Part shown: one piece after another, positions 43,515 to 51,700 of the stretch | How the letters are laid out: each line of letters begins with the position of its first letter | How positions within the stretch are numbered: position 1 is the stretch's first letter | From: Flagellimonas hymeniacidonis | GTDB lineage: Bacteria > Bacteroidota > Bacteroidia > Flavobacteriales > Flavobacteriaceae | Assembly: GCF_008040165.1 (NCBI RefSeq) | Contig: NZ_VRUR01000002.1 | Coordinates: 1,178,001 to 1,242,000 of the forward strand | DNA: 64,000 bases | Direction: 5' to 3' | Program-made: the position numbers and the translations under genes | Notes under the pieces: model-generated | The model's database searches: none | The model's input: only the letters and a program-made list of their open reading frames with translations | Told to the model about the DNA's origin: nothing

Positions 43515-43613
43515 CTATAAATAATCCAATTCTGCAAGTTCATTAATGCTTAAAATCTCGTTGAGTTCTTGAAGAAACGCCAAGTACTCTTCTCCGTAGG
43601 TATCGTACAACAT
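43515..43613 (-). CDS. Micropeptide B, 32 residues, tandem paralogue
   Basis: This frame of 33 codons on the minus strand runs ATG to TAG and lies 24 bases before micropeptide A. The sequence starts MLYDTYGE, has the core EYLAFLQELNEIL and ends ELAELDYL. It is acidic overall. Upstream are about 190 bases without any gene up to the 118-residue gene at 43802; I see no clear promoter there, although several partial TAnnTTT matches exist. Function unknown. It may be a signalling or regulatory peptide, or part of a larger family scattered in the genome. Confidence 0.55.
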   Translation of the reverse strand: MLYDTYGEEYLAFLQELNEILSINELAELDYL

Positions 43614-43801
43614 AATTATTTAGTCTTTGGGTTGTAGTTATAACGTAAACCTATTGGAAAGATTATGGAAGTACAATAAATTGTGGTGAAATTCTAAGAA
43701 TATGTTGTGAAAATGTAGTGAAAACTATAAACTGAAAACTGCATCTTTCATCAAGGATCGTATAAGGATGAGATAGGTGATATGTATAGCTGAAAAAATC
43801 C

Positions 43802-44158
43802 CTATTCTTCTTCAAAAATCTCTAGGGTTACATCAAAGTTCATGTTGAGCCCCTCCGTTTTTGCTGGTTTTATGCTGAACTCATCATACAAAAAACAAAG
43901 ATTCATGGGAAGTCGTTTACTTTCTTTTGAGGCAGGCCTCCCAAGTTTGTCCAATAAAGCGGTTTTAACCTCGGTTGCCAGTTTACTAATGGGAGTTTCT
44001 TCGTTCCTTTCAAGCTCTTCAAGAAATGGAATCTCCTTGGCATCTCCGACCTCTAAAATTTGCTCCAAGAGTATTATTTTGCATCCAAGATCTTTTGCAT
44101 GTTTAAATAATGGATGAAAGATACTTCTATAGTATTCGGGGAGGTTATCATCCTTCAT
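43802..44158 (-). CDS. Unrecognised 118-residue protein
   Basis: This soluble, charged protein of 118 residues starts MKDDNLPEYYRSIFHPLF and ends DVTLEIFEEE. I do not recognise the family. It has no signal peptide and no membrane helix; DPGY-type catalytic motifs are absent. It follows the degenerate-Hpt gene by 17 bp on the same strand and is probably cotranscribed. Base composition is like its neighbours. The stop lies 188 bases before micropeptide B. Confidence 0.55.
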   Translation of the reverse strand: MKDDNLPEYYRSIFHPLFKHAKDLGCKIILLEQILEVGDAKEIPFLEELERNEETPISKLATEVKTALLDKLGRPASKESKRLPMNLCFLYDEFSIKPAKTEGLNMNFDVTLEIFEEE

Positions 44159-44175
44159 AGGGTATGGGTTTGTTT

Positions 44176-44970
44176 CTACATATTGCGCAGTACATCAATT
44201 TCAAAGTCCACCAATTCTTCCACTTTTGGGTATTCTACAAGAAACTGATTATATAGAAAGTTTAAGTATTTAATGTCGTTATCCGTTTTGCAAACGGTAA
44301 TCATTTGGTTTGTTATTTCCAATAAGCTCACCGTTTTCATCATCCTAAGGCATGGCTGTATCTTTTGGCAAGCAAAGTCTATTCCTCTAAAATTCTTGGC
44401 TTGCAACTGGACCTTTAAACTTCCAATAAACTCCAAGATATTCTGCTTATAAAGCCTTACCAACTCCTCCAAAAGCTCCATCTGTCCCATACATTCCGTT
44501 AGCACAGGTTTTAGGTTCACCTTATGGGTAGAAAGAAAAGATTCCAAGTTTTTTTCTATTAAAAGTGTATTTGAACTCATAGGTTGATTTTCTTTTTCAG
44601 TTTCAGTTAAGCGCTTTTTATTGCTCATGTATTCATGCCTTGCAGTAGTTTTAAGCTCCTTTACAATATTTTTTTGTTTTTCGGTCAATTCGGTCTTCTC
44701 CAATAATTCAATTAGGGAAGTAAACAATTGCGAGTCATTATGTTCCTCTTTTATTTCTTTCGGTGGGCTTTGTATCCCGACATCTTCATAAATCACTTCA
44801 AGTTGTTCCATTTGTGGAACACCAAAAACTTGATCTTCCAGTCCCGTTTTAAAATCATCAAAAGACCTCTTCAATTTTCCCGCTTCAACAGTGCCCAATT
44901 CCTCATACGAAAAACTGCTTAGTCCTATTTCCAATTTTTCCAAATACGTTAGTAGTTCTCTAGTGCCCAA
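44176..44970 (-). CDS. Protein with degenerate Hpt-like C-terminal domain
   Basis: The protein has 264 residues. The N-terminal half is charged and helical. Residues 150-262 resemble a histidine phosphotransfer (Hpt) helical bundle: LTECMGQMELLEELVRLYKQ and CQKIQPCLRMM fit the family pattern in which A-H-x-I-K-P-S-x-x-M is usual, but the phospho-accepting His position is Gln202. It would thus not carry phosphate and may be a docking or regulatory protein. The frame opens with TTG at 44970; the next ATG is only at Met54, so the N-terminus is uncertain. It is paired with the 118-residue gene. Confidence 0.6.
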   Translation of the reverse strand: MGTRELLTYLEKLEIGLSSFSYEELGTVEAGKLKRSFDDFKTGLEDQVFGVPQMEQLEVIYEDVGIQSPPKEIKEEHNDSQLFTSLIELLEKTELTEKQKNIVKELKTTARHEYMSNKKRLTETEKENQPMSSNTLLIEKNLESFLSTHKVNLKPVLTECMGQMELLEELVRLYKQNILEFIGSLKVQLQAKNFRGIDFACQKIQPCLRMMKTVSLLEITNQMITVCKTDNDIKYLNFLYNQFLVEYPKVEELVDFEIDVLRNM

Positions 44971-45097
44971 ACTTTTCCTAATTAATGGTTTTTATACTTT
45001 TAAAAATGTGGAATTAACCATGGGAATACAACTTATTGTTATATAGTGCAGACATTTTGTTGTCAAATTGCTTTATTTGTATGTGTAAAAAAAAACC

Positions 45098-46381
45098 ATG
45101 AGATATTTCTATTTACTGTGCAGCATTACCTTGTTAATTTCTTGTGCTGAAAAGAATTCTAAAAAAACCGAAACTTTGGAAGAAAAAGCGAAACGAATAC
45201 ATCAAAAAGTAATTACTATTGATACTCATGATGATATTAATGTTAAGAACTTTACGGACAGTATTAACTACACCCAAAATTTAAACACGCAGGTAAATCT
45301 GCCAAAAATGATAGAAGGCGGTTTAGATGTTGCTTGGCTTATCGTTTATACAGGTCAAGATTCATTAAACGCTGATGGTTATGCTAAAGCATCTGAAAAT
45401 GCTATTTCCAAATTTGAAGCAATACACAGGCTTTGTGATACCTATGCCCCAGACAAAATAGAGCTGGCACTCACTTCAGAGGATGTTAGACGTATCAGCG
45501 CTTCGGGAAAAAAAGCAGCTATGATAGGGGTTGAAAATGCTTATCCCATTGGAGAGGACCTGTCTAAATTTGAAGAATATCAAAAGCGCGGAGCACGTTA
45601 TATTTCCTTATCACATAATGGGCACAGTCAGTTTTGTGATTCCAACACCGGCGAAAAAGATAGTATTTGGCTACATAATGGTTTAAGTGATTTAGGTAAA
45701 AGTGCTGTAAAAGAAATGAATAGATTGGGAATGATGATAGATATTTCGCACCCATCCAAGGAGTCCATGAAACAGATGGTTGCATTATCCAAGGCCCCAA
45801 TAATAGCCTCTCATTCTTCTGCAAGAGCGTTGTGTGATCATAGTAGAAATTTAGACGATGAACAACTTTTACTGTTAAAAGAAAATGGCGGCGTGGTACA
45901 AACGGTAGCATTTAGTTCCTATTTAAATACCGAAAAACATGAAGCAAGAGCGGCTTATTTAAAGGAAATCCATTCGCAAATTGCTGATTCCCTTAAAGTA
46001 AATTGGTATGAACGTTCCCAATTCTCTACACTTACGGATCAAGAGTTGATAGAGTTTATGGAAAACCGTTTAAAAATCATAAAATTGGCCAATGCCGAAG
46101 CAGCAAAGGATAGTACAGCTCCCCCTGCAGTAAATGTATCAGACTTTGTTGATCATATTGATTATATGGTGAAACTCATTGGCATTGACCATGTTGGTAT
46201 TAGTTCTGATTTTGATGGCGGAGGTGGCATTGAGGGCTGGTCCGATGCTTCTGAGACCTTTAACGTTACACAGGAATTGGTAAAAAGAGGATACACCGAG
46301 GAGGAAATAGCTAAACTTTGGGGTGAGAATCTACTACGTGTTTTAGATGAGGTACAGGCCGTTGCAGCTACGTTAAACTAA
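45098..46381 (+). CDS. Lipoprotein membrane dipeptidase (M19)
   Basis: The protein has 427 residues; leader and lipobox end LLISC (Cys16). The M19 zinc site is visible: IDTHDDIN with the HxD ligands, GVENAYPIG with the bridging Glu, MMIDISHPS and IASHSSARAL with the two His, and GISSDFDGGGG with Asp. It cleaves dipeptides, including D-residue or dehydro-type, in the periplasm. It stands alone; the gene after it converges with 2 bp between the stops. Confidence 0.92.
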   Translation: MRYFYLLCSITLLISCAEKNSKKTETLEEKAKRIHQKVITIDTHDDINVKNFTDSINYTQNLNTQVNLPKMIEGGLDVAWLIVYTGQDSLNADGYAKASENAISKFEAIHRLCDTYAPDKIELALTSEDVRRISASGKKAAMIGVENAYPIGEDLSKFEEYQKRGARYISLSHNGHSQFCDSNTGEKDSIWLHNGLSDLGKSAVKEMNRLGMMIDISHPSKESMKQMVALSKAPIIASHSSARALCDHSRNLDDEQLLLLKENGGVVQTVAFSSYLNTEKHEARAAYLKEIHSQIADSLKVNWYERSQFSTLTDQELIEFMENRLKIIKLANAEAAKDSTAPPAVNVSDFVDHIDYMVKLIGIDHVGISSDFDGGGGIEGWSDASETFNVTQELVKRGYTEEEIAKLWGENLLRVLDEVQAVAATLN

Positions 46382-46383
46382 GA

Positions 46384-46785
46384 CTATTCTTTTTCCTGCT
46401 TAGCTAGGCGATCTTTAACAAACTCCACTTTTGTTTTCCCATGCGGTTTTGGGTTTCCCTTGTCGTCTAGGTTTACCATGATAATATTGTCTACGGTGAC
46501 AATACTTTCATGGTTCATTTTGTTTCTCACTTCGCAATTGAGGGAGATAGACGTGGTTCCAAATTTGATAACCTCAATTCCTATTTCTACAATATCTCCT
46601 TTAACCGCAGTGCTCATAAAGTTGATTTCCGACATGTACTTGGTGACAACTTTTTTACTTTCCAACTGAACAATACTATACAAAGCGGCCTCTTCATCAA
46701 TCCAAGCCAATAGCTTACCCCCAAACAAAGTTCCATTGGCATTTAAATCTTCGGGCTTTACCCATTTTCTTGTATGAAATCGCAT
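46384..46785 (-). CDS. Acyl-CoA thioesterase (hotdog fold, YciA/BFIT type)
   Basis: The protein has 133 residues with LNANGTLFGGKLLAWIDEEAAL (in part), the usual active-site region of this hotdog family with the catalytic Asp/Glu pair, then INFMSTAVKGDIVEIGIEV. It probably hydrolyses acyl-CoA esters in the cytoplasm. Chain-length preference is unknown. An inverted repeat of 27 bases lies 18 bp before the start codon. Confidence 0.88.
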   Translation of the reverse strand: MRFHTRKWVKPEDLNANGTLFGGKLLAWIDEEAALYSIVQLESKKVVTKYMSEINFMSTAVKGDIVEIGIEVIKFGTTSISLNCEVRNKMNHESIVTVDNIIMVNLDDKGNPKPHGKTKVEFVKDRLAKQEKE

Positions 46786-46802
46786 TTTATTGCTGTTTAA
46801 TT

Positions 46803-46829
46803 AAGACCATTTTATATAAAATTAGTCTT
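46803..46829. promoter_or_regulatory. Inverted repeat upstream of thioesterase
   Basis: AAGAC at 46803-46807 and GTCTT at 46825-46829 flank the perfect palindrome ATTTTATATAAAAT (46809-46822). The whole block is a dyad with one- and two-base bulges. It could be an operator or a leader hairpin of the thioesterase gene; the AT-rich centre makes chance symmetry possible. Confidence 0.35.
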
Positions 46830-46888
46830 TTGAATGCCATAATATAGAAGCTTCCAAGTTTTAACAAAAAGATTCATTTTTTATAAAG

Positions 46889-46923
46889 TTTGTTAATCTT
46901 AAAATAAACTTTTCTTAATTCTG
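46889..46923 (+). promoter_or_regulatory. Candidate promoter of the decarboxylase gene
   Basis: TTTG at 46889-46892 and TAATTCTG at 46916-46923 (one mismatch to TAnnTTTG) are separated by 23 bases and lie about 60 bases before the start codon. The spacing is at the long end for Bacteroidota promoters. Confidence 0.35.
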
Positions 46924-46981
46924 TGGCATAAAAACTGAAATAAAAATAAATTCATACATCAATCAAAACTAACAAACTCAA

Positions 46982-47833
46982 ATGAACGCTACTTCGGATT
47001 ATTATTCGGACCCCAGCTTTACTATTTTCAAATTACCTACATGGCGCGCCCATTTTTACAAATTTCTTTCCGTTGATATCTGGGGGAATCTCCCTGGCAA
47101 CATTCAACGTAAAATTTCTGCTTGGTATAGCTCTTTTTATAACAAACCTGCTTCTAAAAAGATCATTAAGCCCTATTTAAGAATAAATTATTCAGATGAA
47201 AACTACCTAGATAAGTTTAAGCCTCCACATGGAAAAACCGAGTTTGAAAGTTTTCAAGATTTTTTTATTCGAGAATTTAAGGTCTTACCCAAAAATGAGA
47301 GTCCTTATGTATGGCCATGTGAAGGCTTACTTTGTGATGCAGATAAGGTGTGTGACTTAAATCTTGTTCAGGTTAAATCTGACACTCGTTACATAGCGAC
47401 TGTTTTCGGATTAAAAGAAGGACAAATACCAAAGGACTATACCTTCACCAATGTGTTTTTGCACAATAAAAATTACCATCGAATTCATGCTCCCATACAT
47501 GGAACGATATCTAGAATACAACATGTTCCTGGTGATCTTGTGGTACTTAGGCCTTGGATCTATAAAGAGAGTCCTTCCCTACCCGCCTTTAGAAATGAGC
47601 GTTATAACATAGACATTCTAGACGAACATGGCAGAACCTGGTACGTTTCCATTATCGGAGGTCCAGCTGTGGGCACCATAAAACTTTCCAAAGACATTTG
47701 TGTTGGAAATGCCGTAGATAGATTGCAAGAATTATCATTGTTCTATTTAGGGTCAACATGTTGTATGGCCAGCCCTATCGCACCCAGATATCACACCAAA
47801 AACACCTTTGTGGAGGTAGGAGTCCCCTATTAA
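46982..47833 (+). CDS. Phosphatidylserine decarboxylase-like proenzyme
   Basis: The protein has 283 residues. Family motifs are in order: FESFQDFFIREFK near residue 90, NYHRIHAP with His166 near the active site, FRNERYNI, and YLGSTCCM with LGST at 256-259, where self-cleavage before Ser258 would form the pyruvoyl group. The first triad position, normally Asp in P-x-D-G, reads Glu114 in WPCEGLLCDAD. Either Glu replaces Asp, or the nearby Asp119/Asp121 takes over, or the protein is a variant with another substrate. It would act at the inner membrane in phosphatidylethanolamine synthesis. It stands alone and is divergent from the thioesterase. Confidence 0.82.
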   Translation: MNATSDYYSDPSFTIFKLPTWRAHFYKFLSVDIWGNLPGNIQRKISAWYSSFYNKPASKKIIKPYLRINYSDENYLDKFKPPHGKTEFESFQDFFIREFKVLPKNESPYVWPCEGLLCDADKVCDLNLVQVKSDTRYIATVFGLKEGQIPKDYTFTNVFLHNKNYHRIHAPIHGTISRIQHVPGDLVVLRPWIYKESPSLPAFRNERYNIDILDEHGRTWYVSIIGGPAVGTIKLSKDICVGNAVDRLQELSLFYLGSTCCMASPIAPRYHTKNTFVEVGVPY

Positions 47834-48729
47834 AACAGCGTGTTCGGTTTGGTTTTCACCAAAGTACTTGGAATGGTCAAATTACATCCCATCTGTTCAT
47901 TCAGTTTTTTGATAAAATGAGCTGACAATAACGGAGATTCCAATTCTAAATTTTGATGTACAAAAAAATGGATATTCTCCAACCCCATTTGCTTCCATGC
48001 TAACAATCGGGTAATCCAATCCTCTAACCTAGGGTAATCAGAAGCATGGTTTGCTCCAACATACCGTATAAATGCCTCATTATTGGTCAATCGCATGTGC
48101 ATTAAATCCCTTCTCCCAGCTGTATCCACCAAGACGTTGGCAATTCCATTTTCTTCCAACAAATGATACAGTTCTTGGGACACTTTCTCATCAGTGAACC
48201 AATCTGTATGTCTAAACTCCATCGCCAATGGAAATTCTTTGGGCCAATATTCCACAAATTGCACTACCCTATCCCAGTTCTTCGGATTAAAATTGTTGTG
48301 CATCTGTAAAAAAATGGTGCCCAACTTTTCTTTTAGCAACGAAGTCACTTCTAGGTAGCGATCAGCTATCTCATAAACCTTGTCATTGAGTCTTCGCAAA
48401 TGACTTACTTCGTTGGTCATTTTTGGAAAGAATTTAAATCCTTCTGGAGTCTTATCGTACCATTTTTGATATTGCTCTGCAGGAAAAATTCTGTAAAAAG
48501 TGGCATTCAACTCAATACTATTAAATTGGGATGAATAATAGACCAATTCATCTTTTGTGCCTCTTGGATAAAAGTTTTTAAGGTCTTGTCTGTTCCACTT
48601 TGCACAACCAACATAAACATTGGTTTTCTTATTTTTTGGTCTTCCAGACAACAATATCTGTGTATCTGGATGGTCTTTAGGTATTGTAAAATCTATTAGT
48701 TCTGGGTGGTCTACCTTTCCAAACTTCAT
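47830..48729 (-). CDS. DUF72-family TIM-barrel protein
   Basis: The protein has 299 residues and matches DUF72 (YecE-like): VYVGCAKWNRQDLKNFYP, YYSSQFNSIELNATFYR, FKFFPKMTNEVSHLRRL, LGTIFLQMHNNFNP and FPLAMEFRHTDWF. The family folds as a TIM barrel of unknown function. No signal peptide is present. It overlaps the convergent decarboxylase gene by 4 bp. Confidence 0.88.
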   Translation of the reverse strand: MKFGKVDHPELIDFTIPKDHPDTQILLSGRPKNKKTNVYVGCAKWNRQDLKNFYPRGTKDELVYYSSQFNSIELNATFYRIFPAEQYQKWYDKTPEGFKFFPKMTNEVSHLRRLNDKVYEIADRYLEVTSLLKEKLGTIFLQMHNNFNPKNWDRVVQFVEYWPKEFPLAMEFRHTDWFTDEKVSQELYHLLEENGIANVLVDTAGRRDLMHMRLTNNEAFIRYVGANHASDYPRLEDWITRLLAWKQMGLENIHFFVHQNLELESPLLSAHFIKKLNEQMGCNLTIPSTLVKTKPNTLF

Positions 48730-48854
48730 GAGTTACGTTTTAACAAAAGCCTAAGTTATGAATAAAAGAACCCTGTTCATAACATCGTTAAAAACTATTG
48801 ACCCTGCCAAATTTGAGCTGATATTGATTACGTAATTTTAATAAAAACTACCAC

Positions 48855-49262
48855 ATGGATTCAAGATCCAAAAATCTTTTGGGTATTCGCCCAGAGATTA
48901 GTCAAGCTCAGTTGCACGAAAACATGGGCTCCGATGAGCGCTTTCAAAACCAAACTTTGCGTCCGGTAATCAAGCTTCAGAACTTTTTGTTGGTTGAAGC
49001 TTTTAAGAACTACATCCATAAACATAAAGGGGCCTTTTACGATTTACCCTTAGAAAAAAGATTGGGATATATAGAAAGGGCCATTCAAAAAGATATCAAA
49101 TTCAGGAATTCTTTAAAAGGTATGATTATCGGTCAGTTTACCATTGAGGAATACCAGGTTTATACCATGAACTCTTCTGCTTTGAACAAAAGAATGATGA
49201 ATATGGTTATTGAGCGTTTAAAAGACCAAGTTCAGTTATTGGAAAATGAACTGTTAGTCTAA
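48855..49262 (+). CDS. Conserved-looking 135-residue protein, family unclear
   Basis: This soluble helical protein of 135 residues starts MDSRSKNLLGIRPEIS and contains TLRPVIKLQNFLLVEAFKNYI and EKRLGYIERAIQKDIKFRN (parts). I recall no defined function. It shows none of the metal ligands expected of glyoxalases. It overlaps the convergent DUF2461 gene by 9 bp. Coding status is supported by an ATG start, even codon use and the tight packing. Confidence 0.65.
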   Translation: MDSRSKNLLGIRPEISQAQLHENMGSDERFQNQTLRPVIKLQNFLLVEAFKNYIHKHKGAFYDLPLEKRLGYIERAIQKDIKFRNSLKGMIIGQFTIEEYQVYTMNSSALNKRMMNMVIERLKDQVQLLENELLV

Positions 49263-49982
49263 AATTGACTCGCCGTTTAGATTGGTGGTCAAAATATCGC
49301 TCATCAAATCAAAAAAGGGTCTAATAGCTTTATAAGAATTATCCACTTCTTCAATAAAATTACTTGACAAGACCTCTTTATCCGTAAAATTCCTTACAAA
49401 GATGAACTGCTTTTTTTTGATTAAGTCAATATTTTGATGCTCTTTATCAAACCCTTTTGGTGCCGTTTTAACACCGTCACCTTCCAATTCACCCCAGATT
49501 TCTTTAAATGATTTTTTATTAATTACTGTACGAAAGTCAGATGCATCCATCTCCAATTCTTTACGTATTCGGAATAAATCTTCCTTGTTGGGCTCCCAGA
49601 AACCTACGGCAACAAAAGTCTCGCCAGGTTTTATTCTAAGGTAATACCCTCCTCTTAAACGTGCTCCCATTCGCGAGAAAGACCCTGCAAAATGGGTCTT
49701 ATAAGGGGTTTTGTCTTTTGAGAAGCGAACATCCCTATATATCCTAAACATTTTCATTTTTTCAATTTCGTCATGTACATTCAATCGCTCTTGAATGTTT
49801 TCATAAAAGGATTTCACATCAGCTTCATGCGCTTTAAAAGTGGTTTTGTTTTCTTGGAACCATTCTTTGTTGTTGTTCTTTGCTAAAGTTTTTAGGAAAT
49901 TGAAAGCGTCTTTTGTAATTGTTGAATTATTCACGGAACTAAGGCGTTGTGTTATTTTTAAGCTAAAGTTAGCCATTTCCAT
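49254..49982 (-). CDS. DUF2461-family protein
   Basis: The protein has 242 residues. FNFLKTLAKNNNKEWFQENK, FRIYRDVRFSKDKTPYKTHFAGSFS (part), and GGYYLRIKPGETFVAVGFWEP match DUF2461. The family is cytoplasmic and of unknown function. The first 25 residues precede the domain; a second Met two residues in is an equal start. It is divergent from epsC with 46 bp between starts. Confidence 0.85.
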   Translation of the reverse strand: MEMANFSLKITQRLSSVNNSTITKDAFNFLKTLAKNNNKEWFQENKTTFKAHEADVKSFYENIQERLNVHDEIEKMKMFRIYRDVRFSKDKTPYKTHFAGSFSRMGARLRGGYYLRIKPGETFVAVGFWEPNKEDLFRIRKELEMDASDFRTVINKKSFKEIWGELEGDGVKTAPKGFDKEHQNIDLIKKKQFIFVRNFTDKEVLSSNFIEEVDNSYKAIRPFFDLMSDILTTNLNGESILD

Positions 49983-50028
49983 TACGGAGTGGTAATGATT
50001 TAGCTATTTTTAAGCTTTATTTTTTAAC

Positions 50029-50820
50029 ATGGATAAGGAAAGAATCATCGAAAAATTAAATAGGCATAAAAAACAACCCTATTTAGACTATAGATTAAAA
50101 GAAGAAACAGAAAGTTTCACCAACATCCTTTTTTATACACTTTTTGATGTAAACACTCCCGTAGCGAAAAATTTGGATGTTCTAGCTGAGAAGTTTAATC
50201 ATCTTGTGGATTTAGCATGTTGGGATTTGGAAAGACCATGCAACAAGGTTTGGGACAATTATGTTTCCAGTTTGCCAACCGTTTTGGAGAAATTGAATTT
50301 AGATGCTGAAGCCATACTTAATTGTGATCCAGCTTCCCTATCAATTCAAGAAATCTATATGGCATATCCTGGTTTTTATGCCATTGCTATTTATCGATTG
50401 GCCCATGAACTCTATGCACAAGGCTTCCCTCTTGTACCTCGATTAATGACCGAATATGCCCATAGACAAACAGGAGTGGATATTAACCCTGGAGCACAAA
50501 TAGGTGACTCGTTCTTTATAGATCATGCCACGGGTGTGGTTATTGGCGAAACTGCGGTAATACATGATAATGTAAAGCTATACCAAGGAGTTACGTTAGG
50601 AGCCTTGTATGTGGCCAAAAATCTTCAGAAAACAAAAAGACACCCTACCATAATGTCCAATGTTACCATTTATGCCAATGCCACTATTCTTGGCGGAGAC
50701 ACCGTTATTGGCGAAAATTCTGTTATCGGTGGTAACGCTTGGTTAACTGCATCCGTGCCAGCGAATTCAACAGTATTTCATACTCCTGAAATAAAAATAA
50801 AAACGGTTTCCAATGTCTAA
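50029..50820 (+). CDS. epsC: Serine O-acetyltransferase EpsC/CysE
   Basis: The protein has 263 residues. The N-terminal 100 residues are helical; the C-terminal part is a left-handed beta helix with hexapeptide repeats: GAQIGDSFFIDHATGVVIGETAVIHDNVKLYQGVTLG (parts), TIYANATILGGDTVIGENSVIGG. The catalytic His/Asp pair is in FIDHATG. It makes O-acetylserine from serine and acetyl-CoA. It overlaps cysM by 8 bp, so the two steps of cysteine synthesis are coupled. Confidence 0.93.
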   Translation: MDKERIIEKLNRHKKQPYLDYRLKEETESFTNILFYTLFDVNTPVAKNLDVLAEKFNHLVDLACWDLERPCNKVWDNYVSSLPTVLEKLNLDAEAILNCDPASLSIQEIYMAYPGFYAIAIYRLAHELYAQGFPLVPRLMTEYAHRQTGVDINPGAQIGDSFFIDHATGVVIGETAVIHDNVKLYQGVTLGALYVAKNLQKTKRHPTIMSNVTIYANATILGGDTVIGENSVIGGNAWLTASVPANSTVFHTPEIKIKTVSNV

Positions 50821-51697
50821 AACTGTACTTGACTTAATTGGCAATACTCCTTTGGTAGCATCTAAAGTTTTAAATTCCAATCCTAATGTAAAGCTGCTCT
50901 TTAAATTGGAGGGGCATAATCCTGGAGGAAGTGTCAAGGATCGTCCAGCGCTTAATATGATCAGGAGTGGATTGGAGCGTGGGGAGATTAACAAGGCTTC
51001 AAAACTTATAGAAGCCACTAGTGGAAATACAGGTATTGCACTGGCCATGATAGCAGGTATTTATGGGTTGGATATAGAACTTGTTATGCCAGAGAATTCT
51101 ACTAAAGAACGTGTGCAAACGATGCGGGCATATGGGGCTAAAGTTACCTTAACGTCATCTGATGTTGGTATAGAAGGTGCTCGGGATTATGCCGAGGCAA
51201 AAGTTAAGGAGGAAGGCTACCAAATGTTGAACCAATTTGCCAACAATGACAATTGGATGGCGCATTATAAAACCACTGGCCCTGAGATTTGGAAAGATAC
51301 GGATGGAGGTATTACTCATTTTGTTTCGAGCATGGGTACCACCGGAACCATTATGGGTACTTCTACTTTTTTGAAAGAACAGGATCCAGCTATTCAAATC
51401 GTTGGGGTTCAGCCAACAGATAATTCCAGAATTCCTGGGATTAGAAAATGGCCTGAAGCCTACTTACCAAAGATTTTTAATCCAGAAAAAGTGGATACAA
51501 TCATGGAAGTAAGCCAAGAAGAAGCACATGAAATGGCCAAAAGATTGGCAAAAGATGAAGGAATCTTTTCTGGAATGAGTAGCGGTGGCGCGGCAACAGT
51601 TGCTTTGCGACTAGCAGAGAACTTGGAAAGTGGCACTATAGTATCAATAGTATGTGACAGGGGAGATAGATACCTTTCGTCAGATTTGTTCGATTAA
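50813..51697 (+). CDS. cysM: O-acetylserine sulfhydrylase, CysM type
   Basis: This PLP enzyme of 294 residues makes cysteine from O-acetylserine. PLP-Lys lies in GGSVKDRPA (about residue 43), the substrate loop is EATSGNTGIALA, and the phosphate loop SSMGTTGTIMG. C-terminal GIFSGMSSGGAA is typical. The short length and the P-x-x-S-K-E-R motif (MPENSTKERV) favour CysM over CysK. Its start lies inside the end of epsC. Confidence 0.93.
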   Translation: MSKTVLDLIGNTPLVASKVLNSNPNVKLLFKLEGHNPGGSVKDRPALNMIRSGLERGEINKASKLIEATSGNTGIALAMIAGIYGLDIELVMPENSTKERVQTMRAYGAKVTLTSSDVGIEGARDYAEAKVKEEGYQMLNQFANNDNWMAHYKTTGPEIWKDTDGGITHFVSSMGTTGTIMGTSTFLKEQDPAIQIVGVQPTDNSRIPGIRKWPEAYLPKIFNPEKVDTIMEVSQEEAHEMAKRLAKDEGIFSGMSSGGAATVALRLAENLESGTIVSIVCDRGDRYLSSDLFD

Positions 51698-51700
51698 GAA

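Noticed and set aside
48855-49262. Glyoxalase assignment for the 135-residue protein
   Set aside because: No VOC beta-alpha-beta-beta-beta pattern or metal ligands are visible.
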